DNA of 10,405 nt from Bacilli bacterium. Lineage in GTDB: Bacteria > Bacillota_I > Bacilli_A > RFN20 > CAG-288. Made by a program: the position numbers and the translations under genes. Shown one piece after another: positions 1 to 6,432 of this stretch. The notes under the pieces were generated by a model, which made no database searches, was not told the origin of the DNA, and worked only from the letters and a program-made list of their open reading frames with translations. The stretch is from NCBI GenBank assembly GCA_900763245.1, contig CAAFJQ010000159.1, forward strand, positions 1 to 10,405. Direction: 5' to 3'. Each line of letters opens with the position of its first letter. Position 1 is the stretch's first letter.

Positions 1-57
1 GGAAAAATTTGAAAAACAGACACAAAAAGAGGCAAAAGACAAAAAGAGATGTATCGC

Positions 58-1371
58 TTATCCGATTTTCTCATTCAGCAGAAAATCAATGACGCCGATA
101 TGTTCAATGCCATATTTATCCGTATATGGAAGATAAAGATCTCCTTCAACCATGATTTTCTTAAAAGAATCTTTGATTTTCAAAAAAGAATTCGTTTCTT
201 GCTTCCGCTTTTCTTCATCATAAATGTTATAAGCGGACTGAATATAGATTTTCTTATCTCCCATTGTCGCAATAAAATCCACTTCATATTGCTTTGTTGT
301 TCTATTTCCTTCTTCGTTTTTCTCTGTTACAGGAACAACACCTACATTGACATGATAGCCACGCCTTATCAAGTCATTATAAATGACCGCTTCCATTAAA
401 TGTCCTCTATCATTCTGTGAAAAAGACAGCAAAGCATTTCTAAGCCCACAGTCCGCAAAATAATATTTTTTATTGCTGGCAATCAATTTGTTTCCTCTTA
501 TATCAAAGCGACCTGCTTCTTCAATCAAGAAGGAATCGATTAAAACAGATAAACACTTATTGACTGTATGAAAGGGAATCGATTTATCCTCTTTTTGTTT
601 GAAAATTTCAGTCAGTTTATTAATCGAAACCAAAGAGCCGGAAGAAGAAGCCAATACTTTCAAAAGTTCTTTTGTAACAATATGTTCATCATTTTTTGCA
701 TGTTCAAAGATATCTTTGAAATAAGTCTCTTCAAATAAATCATTGAGATAATTGATTTTATCCTGTGGATTTCCAAAAGACATCATACCCGGCATACCAC
801 CAAAAGTAAGATATTCTTCAAAAGCAGCTCTTTTATCCATCGTATGTTTTGCCCGATAATACTCTTCAAAAGAAAATGGAAGTAACTTTATTTGCCATCC
901 TCGTCCTCTAAAATCCGTAAGAATATCAGAAGACAACATTTTCGAATTGCTTCCCGTCACATACACATCAACATTCTTATAATTAGAAAGAAGCCCATTC
1001 AAAATCTGATAAAAGGAAATTTGAGGTACTTCTCCATCCGCAGTATGAACATTTCTGAATGCCGGATTGTCGATGCTTTTGCAAAGCTGTATCTCGTCAA
1101 TGAAAAGATAGAACTCATCAGTCTTATTGATTTTCTTCAGAATGAAATCGTTCAGCAACAAAGGATTTGTCAAATCTTGGTTAGAGATATCAGAAAGATC
1201 TATTTTTATGATTTTATCATGAGGAACGCCAGTAGATAAAAGGTAGTCTTTAAATAACGGGTCTAATAAAAACGATTTTCCACAACGCCTTAATCCAGTA
1301 ATCACCTTGACCATTCCATTATGCATACTTCTGATAAGTCGATTTAAATAATAGTCTCTCTTAATTTCCAT
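58..1371 (-). CDS. AAA_14/DUF4143 family ATP-binding protein (intact)
   Basis: A 437-residue protein of the common but poorly characterised bacterial family that joins an AAA_14 P-loop ATPase to a C-terminal DUF4143 domain. Walker A is GLRRCGKS at residues 26-33. Walker B is YLFIDEIQL with D92 and E93. A sensor-like VTGSNSKML is followed by DFRGRG and by LLPFSFEEYY, all typical of the family. The C-terminal part carries YEVDFIATMGDKKIYIQSAY, which resembles a degenerate PD-(D/E)xK nuclease-like core as seen in DUF4143. The length matches intact family members, and there is no frameshift. The ATG at 1371 is preceded by AAAGGA ten bases upstream and by a near-consensus promoter. The next gene upstream on this strand (SDR) ends at its own terminator, so this gene is monocistronic. 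No clear terminator is seen in the 57 bases after its stop. Cellular role and substrate are unknown. Family assignment is firm; function is not. Confidence 0.93.
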   Translation of the reverse strand: MEIKRDYYLNRLIRSMHNGMVKVITGLRRCGKSFLLDPLFKDYLLSTGVPHDKIIKIDLSDISNQDLTNPLLLNDFILKKINKTDEFYLFIDEIQLCKSIDNPAFRNVHTADGEVPQISFYQILNGLLSNYKNVDVYVTGSNSKMLSSDILTDFRGRGWQIKLLPFSFEEYYRAKHTMDKRAAFEEYLTFGGMPGMMSFGNPQDKINYLNDLFEETYFKDIFEHAKNDEHIVTKELLKVLASSSGSLVSINKLTEIFKQKEDKSIPFHTVNKCLSVLIDSFLIEEAGRFDIRGNKLIASNKKYYFADCGLRNALLSFSQNDRGHLMEAVIYNDLIRRGYHVNVGVVPVTEKNEEGNRTTKQYEVDFIATMGDKKIYIQSAYNIYDEEKRKQETNSFLKIKDSFKKIMVEGDLYLPYTDKYGIEHIGVIDFLLNEKIG

Positions 1372-1397
1372 ATACCAATAGTTCCTTTATTGTATCC

Positions 1398-1465
1398 GCA
1401 TAAAAATTTTACCAAAATAGCGTTTATCAGTCAACTTTTAGGCTGTTTTTGTAAAATTTTTATGC
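1398..1465. repeat. Inverted repeat flanking the DUF4143 ATPase promoter (candidate operator)
   Basis: Arms 1398-1417 and 1446-1465 are reverse complements over 20 positions with one mismatch (C1413 against T1450). The outer 15 bases, GCATAAAAATTTTAC and GTAAAATTTTTATGC, match perfectly. The 28-base interval (1418-1445) holds the -35 box and most of the spacer. One arm covers the -10 and predicted start, and the other lies just upstream of the -35. The predicted transcript starts inside one arm, so it would not carry the hairpin. That suggests a DNA-level operator, for example for a repressor that loops or doubly occupies the promoter. Confidence 0.65.
1406..1434 (-). promoter_or_regulatory. 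Sigma-A-type promoter of the DUF4143 ATPase gene
   Basis: On the minus strand, TTGACT (1434-1429) is separated by exactly 17 bases from TAAAAT (1411-1406). A TGG (1414-1412) directly before the -10 gives an extended -10. The predicted start near 1399 leaves a leader of about 28 bases with AAAGGA (1388-1383) ahead of the ATG at 1371. This is the best-matching vegetative promoter in the window. Confidence 0.75.
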
Positions 1466-1533
1466 AATGCATTTTTTATTTCAAAATTTAAGACAAAGGA
1501 CAATCCATAATAAAGAAAAATGAAATCAACAAT

Positions 1534-1581
1534 TTGCGATTTTCGGCATTTTTCTAGTTTTAAAAGTTGAGATTTTCGGCA
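1534..1581 (-). repeat. Pair of 15-bp direct repeats upstream of the DUF4143 ATPase gene
   Basis: Two copies of a 15-base element at 1534-1548 and 1567-1581 differ at one base and are spaced 33 bases start to start, about three helical turns. Read toward the ATPase gene, the element is TGCCGAAAATC followed by T or G and CAA. The stretch 1372-1792 between the ATPase and SDR genes encodes no convincing protein. It holds the ATPase promoter and inverted repeat, this repeat pair, and the SDR terminator near its right end; nothing else was recognised in it. Confidence 0.5.
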
Positions 1582-1744
1582 AACCTACCGCATTCAGTCA
1601 AGAAAAAGGCAAACAAATAAACAAATTTTCAAGCGTAAGATATATCAATCCAGCTTTCATTCATAAACTCTTATTAAGCAAAACTAAGCAATGTCAATAT
1701 CCGCGCAATATGAATCACTCTTATCCTTCATTCTTTTTTTGCAA

Positions 1745-1775
1745 CAGAAAAGCCTATGTCAAATAAGACACAGGC
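1745..1775 (-). terminator. Intrinsic terminator of the SDR gene
   Basis: On the minus strand GCCTGTGTC, loop TTATTT, and GACATAGGC form a 9-bp stem with one G-U pair (1775-1752). It is followed by TTTTCTG. It begins 18 bases after the SDR stop codon. Confidence 0.75.
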
Positions 1776-1792
1776 ATAAATCGACAATATCT

Positions 1793-2542
1793 TTACTTCA
1801 TCTCAGACTGCTTTCTCAACACTTTGCTGATGAATTTCTTCGGAACAAAGTGAGCGAAGAAATGTCCGCATTTGATTTTGAATCCGGGGACGATCTCAAG
1901 CTTGCCTTTCAATGTCTTCTTGACAGCATAGGCAGCAACCTTGTCAGCCTGCAAAGAAGAGATATTGAACTTTGCATTGGCAACCTCTTCGAATCTTGTC
2001 TTGACAGGGCCGGGGCAAAGGACAGAGATGGTAACCTTGGATTTCATATCCTTCAGTTCTCTGTAATAACCATGGGCGAGAGAATAGACAAAAGCTTTGC
2101 TGGCATAATAGACGTTCATGTAAGGCGCTACGCCGAATGCGGCAGCAGAAGCGACAGTGAGAACTCTTCCCTTTCCTTTTTCGATGAAGCGAAGGAGATA
2201 GGATTTGACAAGAATCAAAGTAGCGATGTCATTGAGTTTGAGCATGTTGACTTCTTTCTCCAAGCTTGTCTCTGTGATTCTACCGATATCTCCATATCCG
2301 GCATTGTTGACAAAGAGGTCATAATCCTCTTCTTTTGTATCATTCAAAAGGCGATAGCATTCTTCCTCTTTCACCAAATCATAAGAGGCAAAGTCGATTT
2401 TTCCATTAGGATATTTCTTTCTTAAAGAAGGGAGATCGCCTTCTTTTCTGGATATGACTTTGACTTCATATCCTCTCTTTAACAATTCATCGGCGATGCA
2501 TAAACCGATGCCGCTTGTTCCGCCTGTAATCAATGCTTTCAT
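1793..2542 (-). CDS. Short-chain dehydrogenase/reductase (SDR family, COG0300-like)
   Basis: A 249-residue classical SDR, full length for the family, expected to be a cytosolic NAD(P)H-dependent oxidoreductase. The N-terminal Rossmann glycine motif is TGGTSGIG at residues 6-13. The structural NNAG lies at residues 79-82. The active site shows YASK with Y146 and K149, and S132 in VASAAAFG is the likely catalytic serine. PGPV at 177-180 follows as expected. The basic C-terminal stretch (FVPKKFISKVLRK) and overall pattern fit the COG0300 (DltE-like) branch. Arg31 and Lys33 after the second strand (VISRK) hint at NADP preference. The substrate cannot be read from sequence. AAGGAG (2559-2554) lies 11 bases before the ATG. 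The gene is transcribed alone, divergently from the metalloprotease lipoprotein. Confidence 0.93.
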   Translation of the reverse strand: MKALITGGTSGIGLCIADELLKRGYEVKVISRKEGDLPSLRKKYPNGKIDFASYDLVKEEECYRLLNDTKEEDYDLFVNNAGYGDIGRITETSLEKEVNMLKLNDIATLILVKSYLLRFIEKGKGRVLTVASAAAFGVAPYMNVYYASKAFVYSLAHGYYRELKDMKSKVTISVLCPGPVKTRFEEVANAKFNISSLQADKVAAYAVKKTLKGKLEIVPGFKIKCGHFFAHFVPKKFISKVLRKQSEMK

Positions 2543-2599
2543 AAATTCTATTTCTCCTTGAAGAATATGATATCAAAATCTAAGACACTTATCTAACAT

Positions 2600-2617
2600 T
2601 ATGGCATCAATGCCATA
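2600..2617. promoter_or_regulatory. Perfect 18-bp dyad in the divergent SDR/lipoprotein intergenic region
   Basis: TATGGCAT, a two-base CA centre, and ATGCCATA form a perfect inverted repeat with 8-bp arms. It lies roughly midway between the SDR start (2542) and the lipoprotein start (2699). There is no U-tract after it on either strand, so it is not a terminator. Its size and position fit a dimeric-repressor operator that could serve both divergent genes. Confidence 0.5.
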
Positions 2618-2635
2618 GAAAGTTTCAAGCTTATT

Positions 2636-2691
2636 TTAATATTTCTTCTTTATTGATATATAATGATTGACGTTATTTATAAATAAGGCGG
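2636..2691 (+). promoter_or_regulatory. Probable promoter and ribosome binding site of the lipoprotein gene
   Basis: A perfect TATAAT sits at 2659-2664 with a weak TTAATA (2636-2641) 17 bases upstream. The predicted start is near 2671. AAGGCGG (2685-2691), a one-mismatch Shine-Dalgarno, lies seven bases before the ATG at 2699. The alternative TTGACG at 2667-2672 has no -10 at a workable distance before the start codon. Confidence 0.5.
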
Positions 2692-2698
2692 AAACAAT

Positions 2699-4936
2699 AT
2701 GAAAAATACGGAAAAATTATGGTTATCCCTCTTTGCAGTCATCGCTCTTTCTCTTCCTTCCTGCAGAAACGAACAGAACAGTGAAAGCAAACCAGGGACT
2801 GACACAGAAATAAAAGAAACAATCAATCAGAACAAGAAACTCACCATCAAATCAGAACCGAAGAAAACAGATTATTATCAATATGAACCGGTTTCTTTTG
2901 AAGGTCTAAGTGTTTATCAGTCCACCTATTCCAATAACCAGGAATTGATAAGCGAAGAAGAGATTACAGACTTCACACTCATCTACGATTACAACAAAGA
3001 GGAAGTCAAAGAAGCTGACCACATCATGCAGGTCGGAGATTTAAAGATCAATGTCGTCAAAGAAGGATGGATATCTTCCTACTTTACCCTTCAGGTCAAC
3101 CCAGCAAGAGCACTCACCCAGTCCATCGTCATCACCAAAGCCGCTGATAAAACCTCTTATCTTGCCGGAGATAAGTTCGATCCCACCGGTCTTGAAGTCA
3201 CACTGAAGACAAAAACAAGCGGAAAGTATACAAGAAACTATACCTCTGTCATTGAAGACTACACCATCATGATCAATGATACTGTCGTGACTGATTCCTA
3301 TCGTTTTGAAGGATGCGGTGTCTATAACGTCTATCTTCTTTACACCGGTTGGGATAAAAAAGAGCTGAAGACCTATTATTCTGTTACCTGTATTCCCGAA
3401 AACACGCTCACAACACCGAAACAGTATGTCGATAACACCATCACCTGGGATGAAGATGATACTGATATGACAGTGACCATCAAAAACACTGCCAAAGGAA
3501 AGACGGAAGGAAAAGGATACTATTCCCCTGAAGAAGTCGTCAACGAATACAACATCGAAGACTTCTCCAAAAAGAACTTCACCAATTGGAAGTTCACGCC
3601 GTCCACCGGAAAAGTTCCTCTCCTTGTCATTCCTGTCATCACGCCTGGCGACGAGAAGCTGGCGACCGCAGATAACTGGAACCTCATCAACAAAGCCTTC
3701 TTCGGAAACTCTTCAGACCTCTACTTCGAATCCGTTCATTCTTACTACTACAAATCCTCTTTCGGTCAATTGGATTTCACTGGCGGAACAACCGGATTCT
3801 TCTCTCCTAGCAGCATCGATTCCAAATACAACAAGTTTGCAGGATATACAGAAGACAGCGTCTTCGAACTTCCTCAGCTCGCCTTAGACTGGGCAGAAAA
3901 AGAATATCATCTAAACTTAAATGACTACGACAGCGATAATGATGGATATGTCGATGGCATCTGGTTTGTCTATCTTCATAAAGCAGCAGCCAGCAACAAT
4001 ATCACTTGGGCCTTCACCTCTTCTACAAATTCTATCAATGAAACAAAGGAAAAGCCGATTGCCAACTGCTTCGGCTGGGCTAGCATCGACTTCATCAACG
4101 ATGCCTATTACACCCAGTCATCCTATGGTCCATTCTTAAACAGAGAATGTGATGCCCATGTCCTAATTCATGAAACCGGTCATATGCTCGGCTTGAAAGA
4201 CTACTACTCCTATAACAGCAGCGGCACTTCCAATGACTATGCACCTGTCGGCAATGCCGATATGATGGATAACAATGTAGGAGATCAGAATCCGTTCTCC
4301 AAACTCTATTTCAATTGGATCACTCCTTATGTTGTCTATGGCGATTGCACGATTACCATTCCATCTTCACAGAAGAAAGATGCCGTTATTGTCATCCCCG
4401 ATGACAATAAGTCACTGAAGAAGAACAAAGACGGAAAGGTCATATTCAACACCATGGACGAATATGTTGTTGTCGATTACTATACCGACAAGAACATGAA
4501 CCAATACGATTATGACTGCTACAAGGTCAAACATATTGAAGGAAGCGGTGCGAGAGTCTATCATGTCGATAACAGAATGGCAAAAGTCACCATCAAAGAA
4601 GACAAAGATTTCTCCTTCTCCCTTTACGAAGATCCCGCCTCTCCTTTTGAAGAAGGAAATGAGGATCTTATCGCCAAGGTCATCAGCAACTCCGAAACCG
4701 GAAGCCGTGCCGAAACAAGATACGGACTTCCTGAAGAGTGCAATGCATTTGATGAAATTCGTCTCATCTCCAAAGATGGGAAACTGATTTCAAAGAGCAA
4801 TCCCGCCTCTAATTCCGCTCTGTTCAAGAAGAATGATACCTTCACATTGAATGACTATCTGACGCAGTTCAACAAGAAGGCGTTCAACAATAAGAATCCC
4901 TTCTCCTATTCTGTCACTTTCACAGACTTAGCTTAA
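2699..4936 (+). CDS. Surface lipoprotein with Ig-like domains and M6-type zinc metalloprotease domain
   Basis: A 745-residue predicted lipoprotein. The N-terminus has a charged start, a hydrophobic stretch (residues 7-19) and a lipobox LPSC with Cys22; proline at -2 is slightly unusual. A polar linker rich in E, N and K follows. Residues ~47-137 and ~140-236 look like bacterial Ig-like domains; the second contains SYLAGDKFDPTGLEV, typical of the Big_3 type. The peptidase region starts near residue 305. It contains DYDSDNDGYVDG (409-420), an Asp-rich calcium-type loop seen in M6 proteases, and HETGHMLGLKD (491-501). In that motif H491, H495 and possibly D501 are metal ligands and E492 is the catalytic base. 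GARVYHVD further on fits M6 proteins. It is probably an outside-anchored protease of unknown substrate. The gene stands alone between a divergent promoter region and a strong terminator. Confidence 0.88.
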   Translation: MKNTEKLWLSLFAVIALSLPSCRNEQNSESKPGTDTEIKETINQNKKLTIKSEPKKTDYYQYEPVSFEGLSVYQSTYSNNQELISEEEITDFTLIYDYNKEEVKEADHIMQVGDLKINVVKEGWISSYFTLQVNPARALTQSIVITKAADKTSYLAGDKFDPTGLEVTLKTKTSGKYTRNYTSVIEDYTIMINDTVVTDSYRFEGCGVYNVYLLYTGWDKKELKTYYSVTCIPENTLTTPKQYVDNTITWDEDDTDMTVTIKNTAKGKTEGKGYYSPEEVVNEYNIEDFSKKNFTNWKFTPSTGKVPLLVIPVITPGDEKLATADNWNLINKAFFGNSSDLYFESVHSYYYKSSFGQLDFTGGTTGFFSPSSIDSKYNKFAGYTEDSVFELPQLALDWAEKEYHLNLNDYDSDNDGYVDGIWFVYLHKAAASNNITWAFTSSTNSINETKEKPIANCFGWASIDFINDAYYTQSSYGPFLNRECDAHVLIHETGHMLGLKDYYSYNSSGTSNDYAPVGNADMMDNNVGDQNPFSKLYFNWITPYVVYGDCTITIPSSQKKDAVIVIPDDNKSLKKNKDGKVIFNTMDEYVVVDYYTDKNMNQYDYDCYKVKHIEGSGARVYHVDNRMAKVTIKEDKDFSFSLYEDPASPFEEGNEDLIAKVISNSETGSRAETRYGLPEECNAFDEIRLISKDGKLISKSNPASNSALFKKNDTFTLNDYLTQFNKKAFNNKNPFSYSVTFTDLA

Positions 4937-4947
4937 CAATAGTCATT

Positions 4948-4980
4948 GATCGGTCATCTTCGGATGACCGATTTCTTTTT
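4948..4980 (+). terminator. UUCG-tetraloop intrinsic terminator after the lipoprotein gene
   Basis: CGGTCATC (4951-4958), loop TTCG (4959-4962) and GATGACCG (4963-4970) form a perfect stem that A-T pairs extend outward. It is followed by TTTCTTTTTTT. A C(UUCG)G loop is unusually stable. It isolates the protease gene from the mnmE operon. Confidence 0.92.
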
Positions 4981-4992
4981 TTGTTTTTCCTG

Positions 4993-5057
4993 ACGAAAGA
5001 GATACATCGATCAAAAAGATATTTCGCTTGCCTATCGATAGATAAGCGCTCTTTCGT
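4993..5057. promoter_or_regulatory. Nested dyads immediately upstream of the mnmE -10 element
   Basis: Two inverted repeats lie just before mnmE. The inner one spans 5025-5048: CGCTT and AAGCG flank the perfect palindrome CTATCGATAG (5032-5041), all on one axis, with only two base pairs on each side of the palindrome not matching. The outer pair is ACGAAAGAG (4993-5001) and CTCTTTCGT (5049-5057), a perfect 9-bp match. The inner dyad covers the position where a -35 would lie. This suggests an operator or activator site. If transcription instead begins further upstream, it would be a structured leader. Confidence 0.5.
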
Positions 5058-5065
5058 GCTATAAT
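5057..5065 (+). promoter_or_regulatory. Extended -10 promoter of the mnmE operon, predicted leaderless start
   Basis: TGC followed by TATAAT (5060-5065) is a perfect extended -10. No good -35 lies 16-18 bases upstream, which is tolerated at extended -10 promoters. Counting seven bases from the end of the hexamer puts +1 at or within a base or two of A5072, the first base of the mnmE ATG. No Shine-Dalgarno is visible before that ATG. Confidence 0.65.
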
Positions 5066-5071
5066 TTTCAC

Positions 5072-6430
5072 ATGTTAATCTTTGATACCATTTGTGCTTT
5101 ATCAACAGCACCCTATAAGAGCGCGTTAGCGACTGTCCGTCTTTCCGGAGACAAGACTTTGGATATTCTTTCACATATCATCAGAAAAGATGTCAGTGAA
5201 CTTCTTCCCAATCATGCCTATTTTGTAAAAGTCTATAAGGATAAGAACATTACTGACAATCCAATCGATGAATGTGTCATCACCTTCTATAAAGGACCGA
5301 AATCCTATACAGGTTTTGATTCCGTCGATTTTTCCACGCACGGTTCCATGTTTGTCGTCGATGAACTGATGGAAACCCTTATTCACTATGGAGCAAGAAG
5401 AGCGGAAAAAGGAGAATTTTCTGCGCAAGCTTATTACAACGGAAAAATGGATCTTCTCAAAGCAGAAGGAATCAACGATCTCATCAACAGCACAAGCAAA
5501 AGAGCAAAAGAGATTGCGACAAAGACACTCAGCGGAAACAACACCAAGATCGTAGAAGGAATCAAAAACACCTTCTTAGGATACTTGGCCCAACTGGAGT
5601 ATTTTGTCGAAAACCAGTACAGTGAAACAGAAAACGACGATTATGATGAAGTCCTCATTTCAATTGCAAAGAAGCTGAACAAAGACATCGCTGATATCTC
5701 GGATATTCTGAAAAAGACAAAGAAAGCAAACAAAGAATATCAAGGCTTCCAGATCTGCATCGCAGGAGAACCCAATGTCGGAAAATCGACGCTTCTCAAT
5801 GCAATCTTAGGAGAGGACAAAGCGATTGTTTCACCTATTCCTGGTACAACAAGAGATGTTGTCGAAGGAGAAAAGGAAATAAACGGAATTCTGTTCCGCT
5901 TTAAAGATACTGCTGGTCTTAGAGAGACCGATGACTACGTCGAAAACTTAGGAATACAGCGTTCCTATAAGACGATGGAAAGCAGTGATCTCATTCTCCT
6001 TTGCAGCGATACTGGTTTTAAAGAAATCAATCAGGATATCAAGATCCAGTCTCTTCTTAAAGACAAGAAAGTCATTAAGATCGCAACCAAGAAAGATTTA
6101 GGAAATCAGAATGATGATGCTGATATCTCCATCTGTTCCCTTTCCGATAATATCAATCCGCTGATTGAAAAGATCTTCTCTCTTCTTGATCTCAACAAAA
6201 AAGAAGAGAGTGCATTCTTAGGACAAAGAGAAGAGGACTATCTTGCAAAGATCATGGAACAGGCAATCCGCGCAAGAGATGCGATCATCGACACCATGCA
6301 GGTCGATATTGCTTCCGATACTATGAGAGTCATCATCTCCCTGATCAATGATATGATGGGAAAGCATGAGACACAGACGATGGAAGACATCTATCAGACC
6401 TTGTTCAGCAAGTTCTGCCTCGGTAAATAA
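5072..6430 (+). CDS. mnmE: tRNA uridine-5-carboxymethylaminomethyl modification GTPase MnmE (TrmE)
   Basis: MnmE works with MnmG to install the cmnm5 group on wobble U34 of certain tRNAs, using GTP and a folate one-carbon unit. This 452-residue protein has the usual length and order. The N-terminal folate-binding domain starts FDTICALSTAPYKSALATVRLSG. A helical region follows, then the inserted G domain with G1 GEPNVGKS (232-239), G2 GTTRD (258-262) and G3 DTAGL (279-283). G4 is TKKD (339-342), where NKxD is usual; Thr is also seen at this place in Rho-type GTPases. The C-terminal CLGK (449-452) carries the conserved cysteine. The ATG is fixed by homology, and an in-frame TAG at 5039-5041 excludes an upstream start. 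No Shine-Dalgarno precedes it, consistent with leaderless translation. It is first in the operon, two bases before tatD. mnmG is not in the window. Confidence 0.97.
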   Translation: MLIFDTICALSTAPYKSALATVRLSGDKTLDILSHIIRKDVSELLPNHAYFVKVYKDKNITDNPIDECVITFYKGPKSYTGFDSVDFSTHGSMFVVDELMETLIHYGARRAEKGEFSAQAYYNGKMDLLKAEGINDLINSTSKRAKEIATKTLSGNNTKIVEGIKNTFLGYLAQLEYFVENQYSETENDDYDEVLISIAKKLNKDIADISDILKKTKKANKEYQGFQICIAGEPNVGKSTLLNAILGEDKAIVSPIPGTTRDVVEGEKEINGILFRFKDTAGLRETDDYVENLGIQRSYKTMESSDLILLCSDTGFKEINQDIKIQSLLKDKKVIKIATKKDLGNQNDDADISICSLSDNINPLIEKIFSLLDLNKKEESAFLGQREEDYLAKIMEQAIRARDAIIDTMQVDIASDTMRVIISLINDMMGKHETQTMEDIYQTLFSKFCLGK

Positions 6431-6432
6431 CT

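Noticed and set aside
22..48. Terminator for the leftmost ATPase gene
   Set aside because: The region has a repeated ACAAAAAGAG (22-31 and 39-48), which is T-rich on the minus strand, but no stem-loop, so an intrinsic terminator cannot be supported.
1398..1465. Insertion-sequence terminal inverted repeats
   Set aside because: Only 28 bases lie between the arms, with no transposase and no flanking target-site duplication seen. The promoter location favours a regulatory role.
1691..2425. A 244-codon open frame on the plus strand
   Set aside because: It lies antisense to the SDR gene, whose motifs and Shine-Dalgarno are clear. Its product is low-complexity and matches nothing recognisable.
2667..2672. 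TTGACG as the -35 of the lipoprotein gene
   Set aside because: A -10 at normal spacing would fall on the Shine-Dalgarno and start codon, and none is present there.
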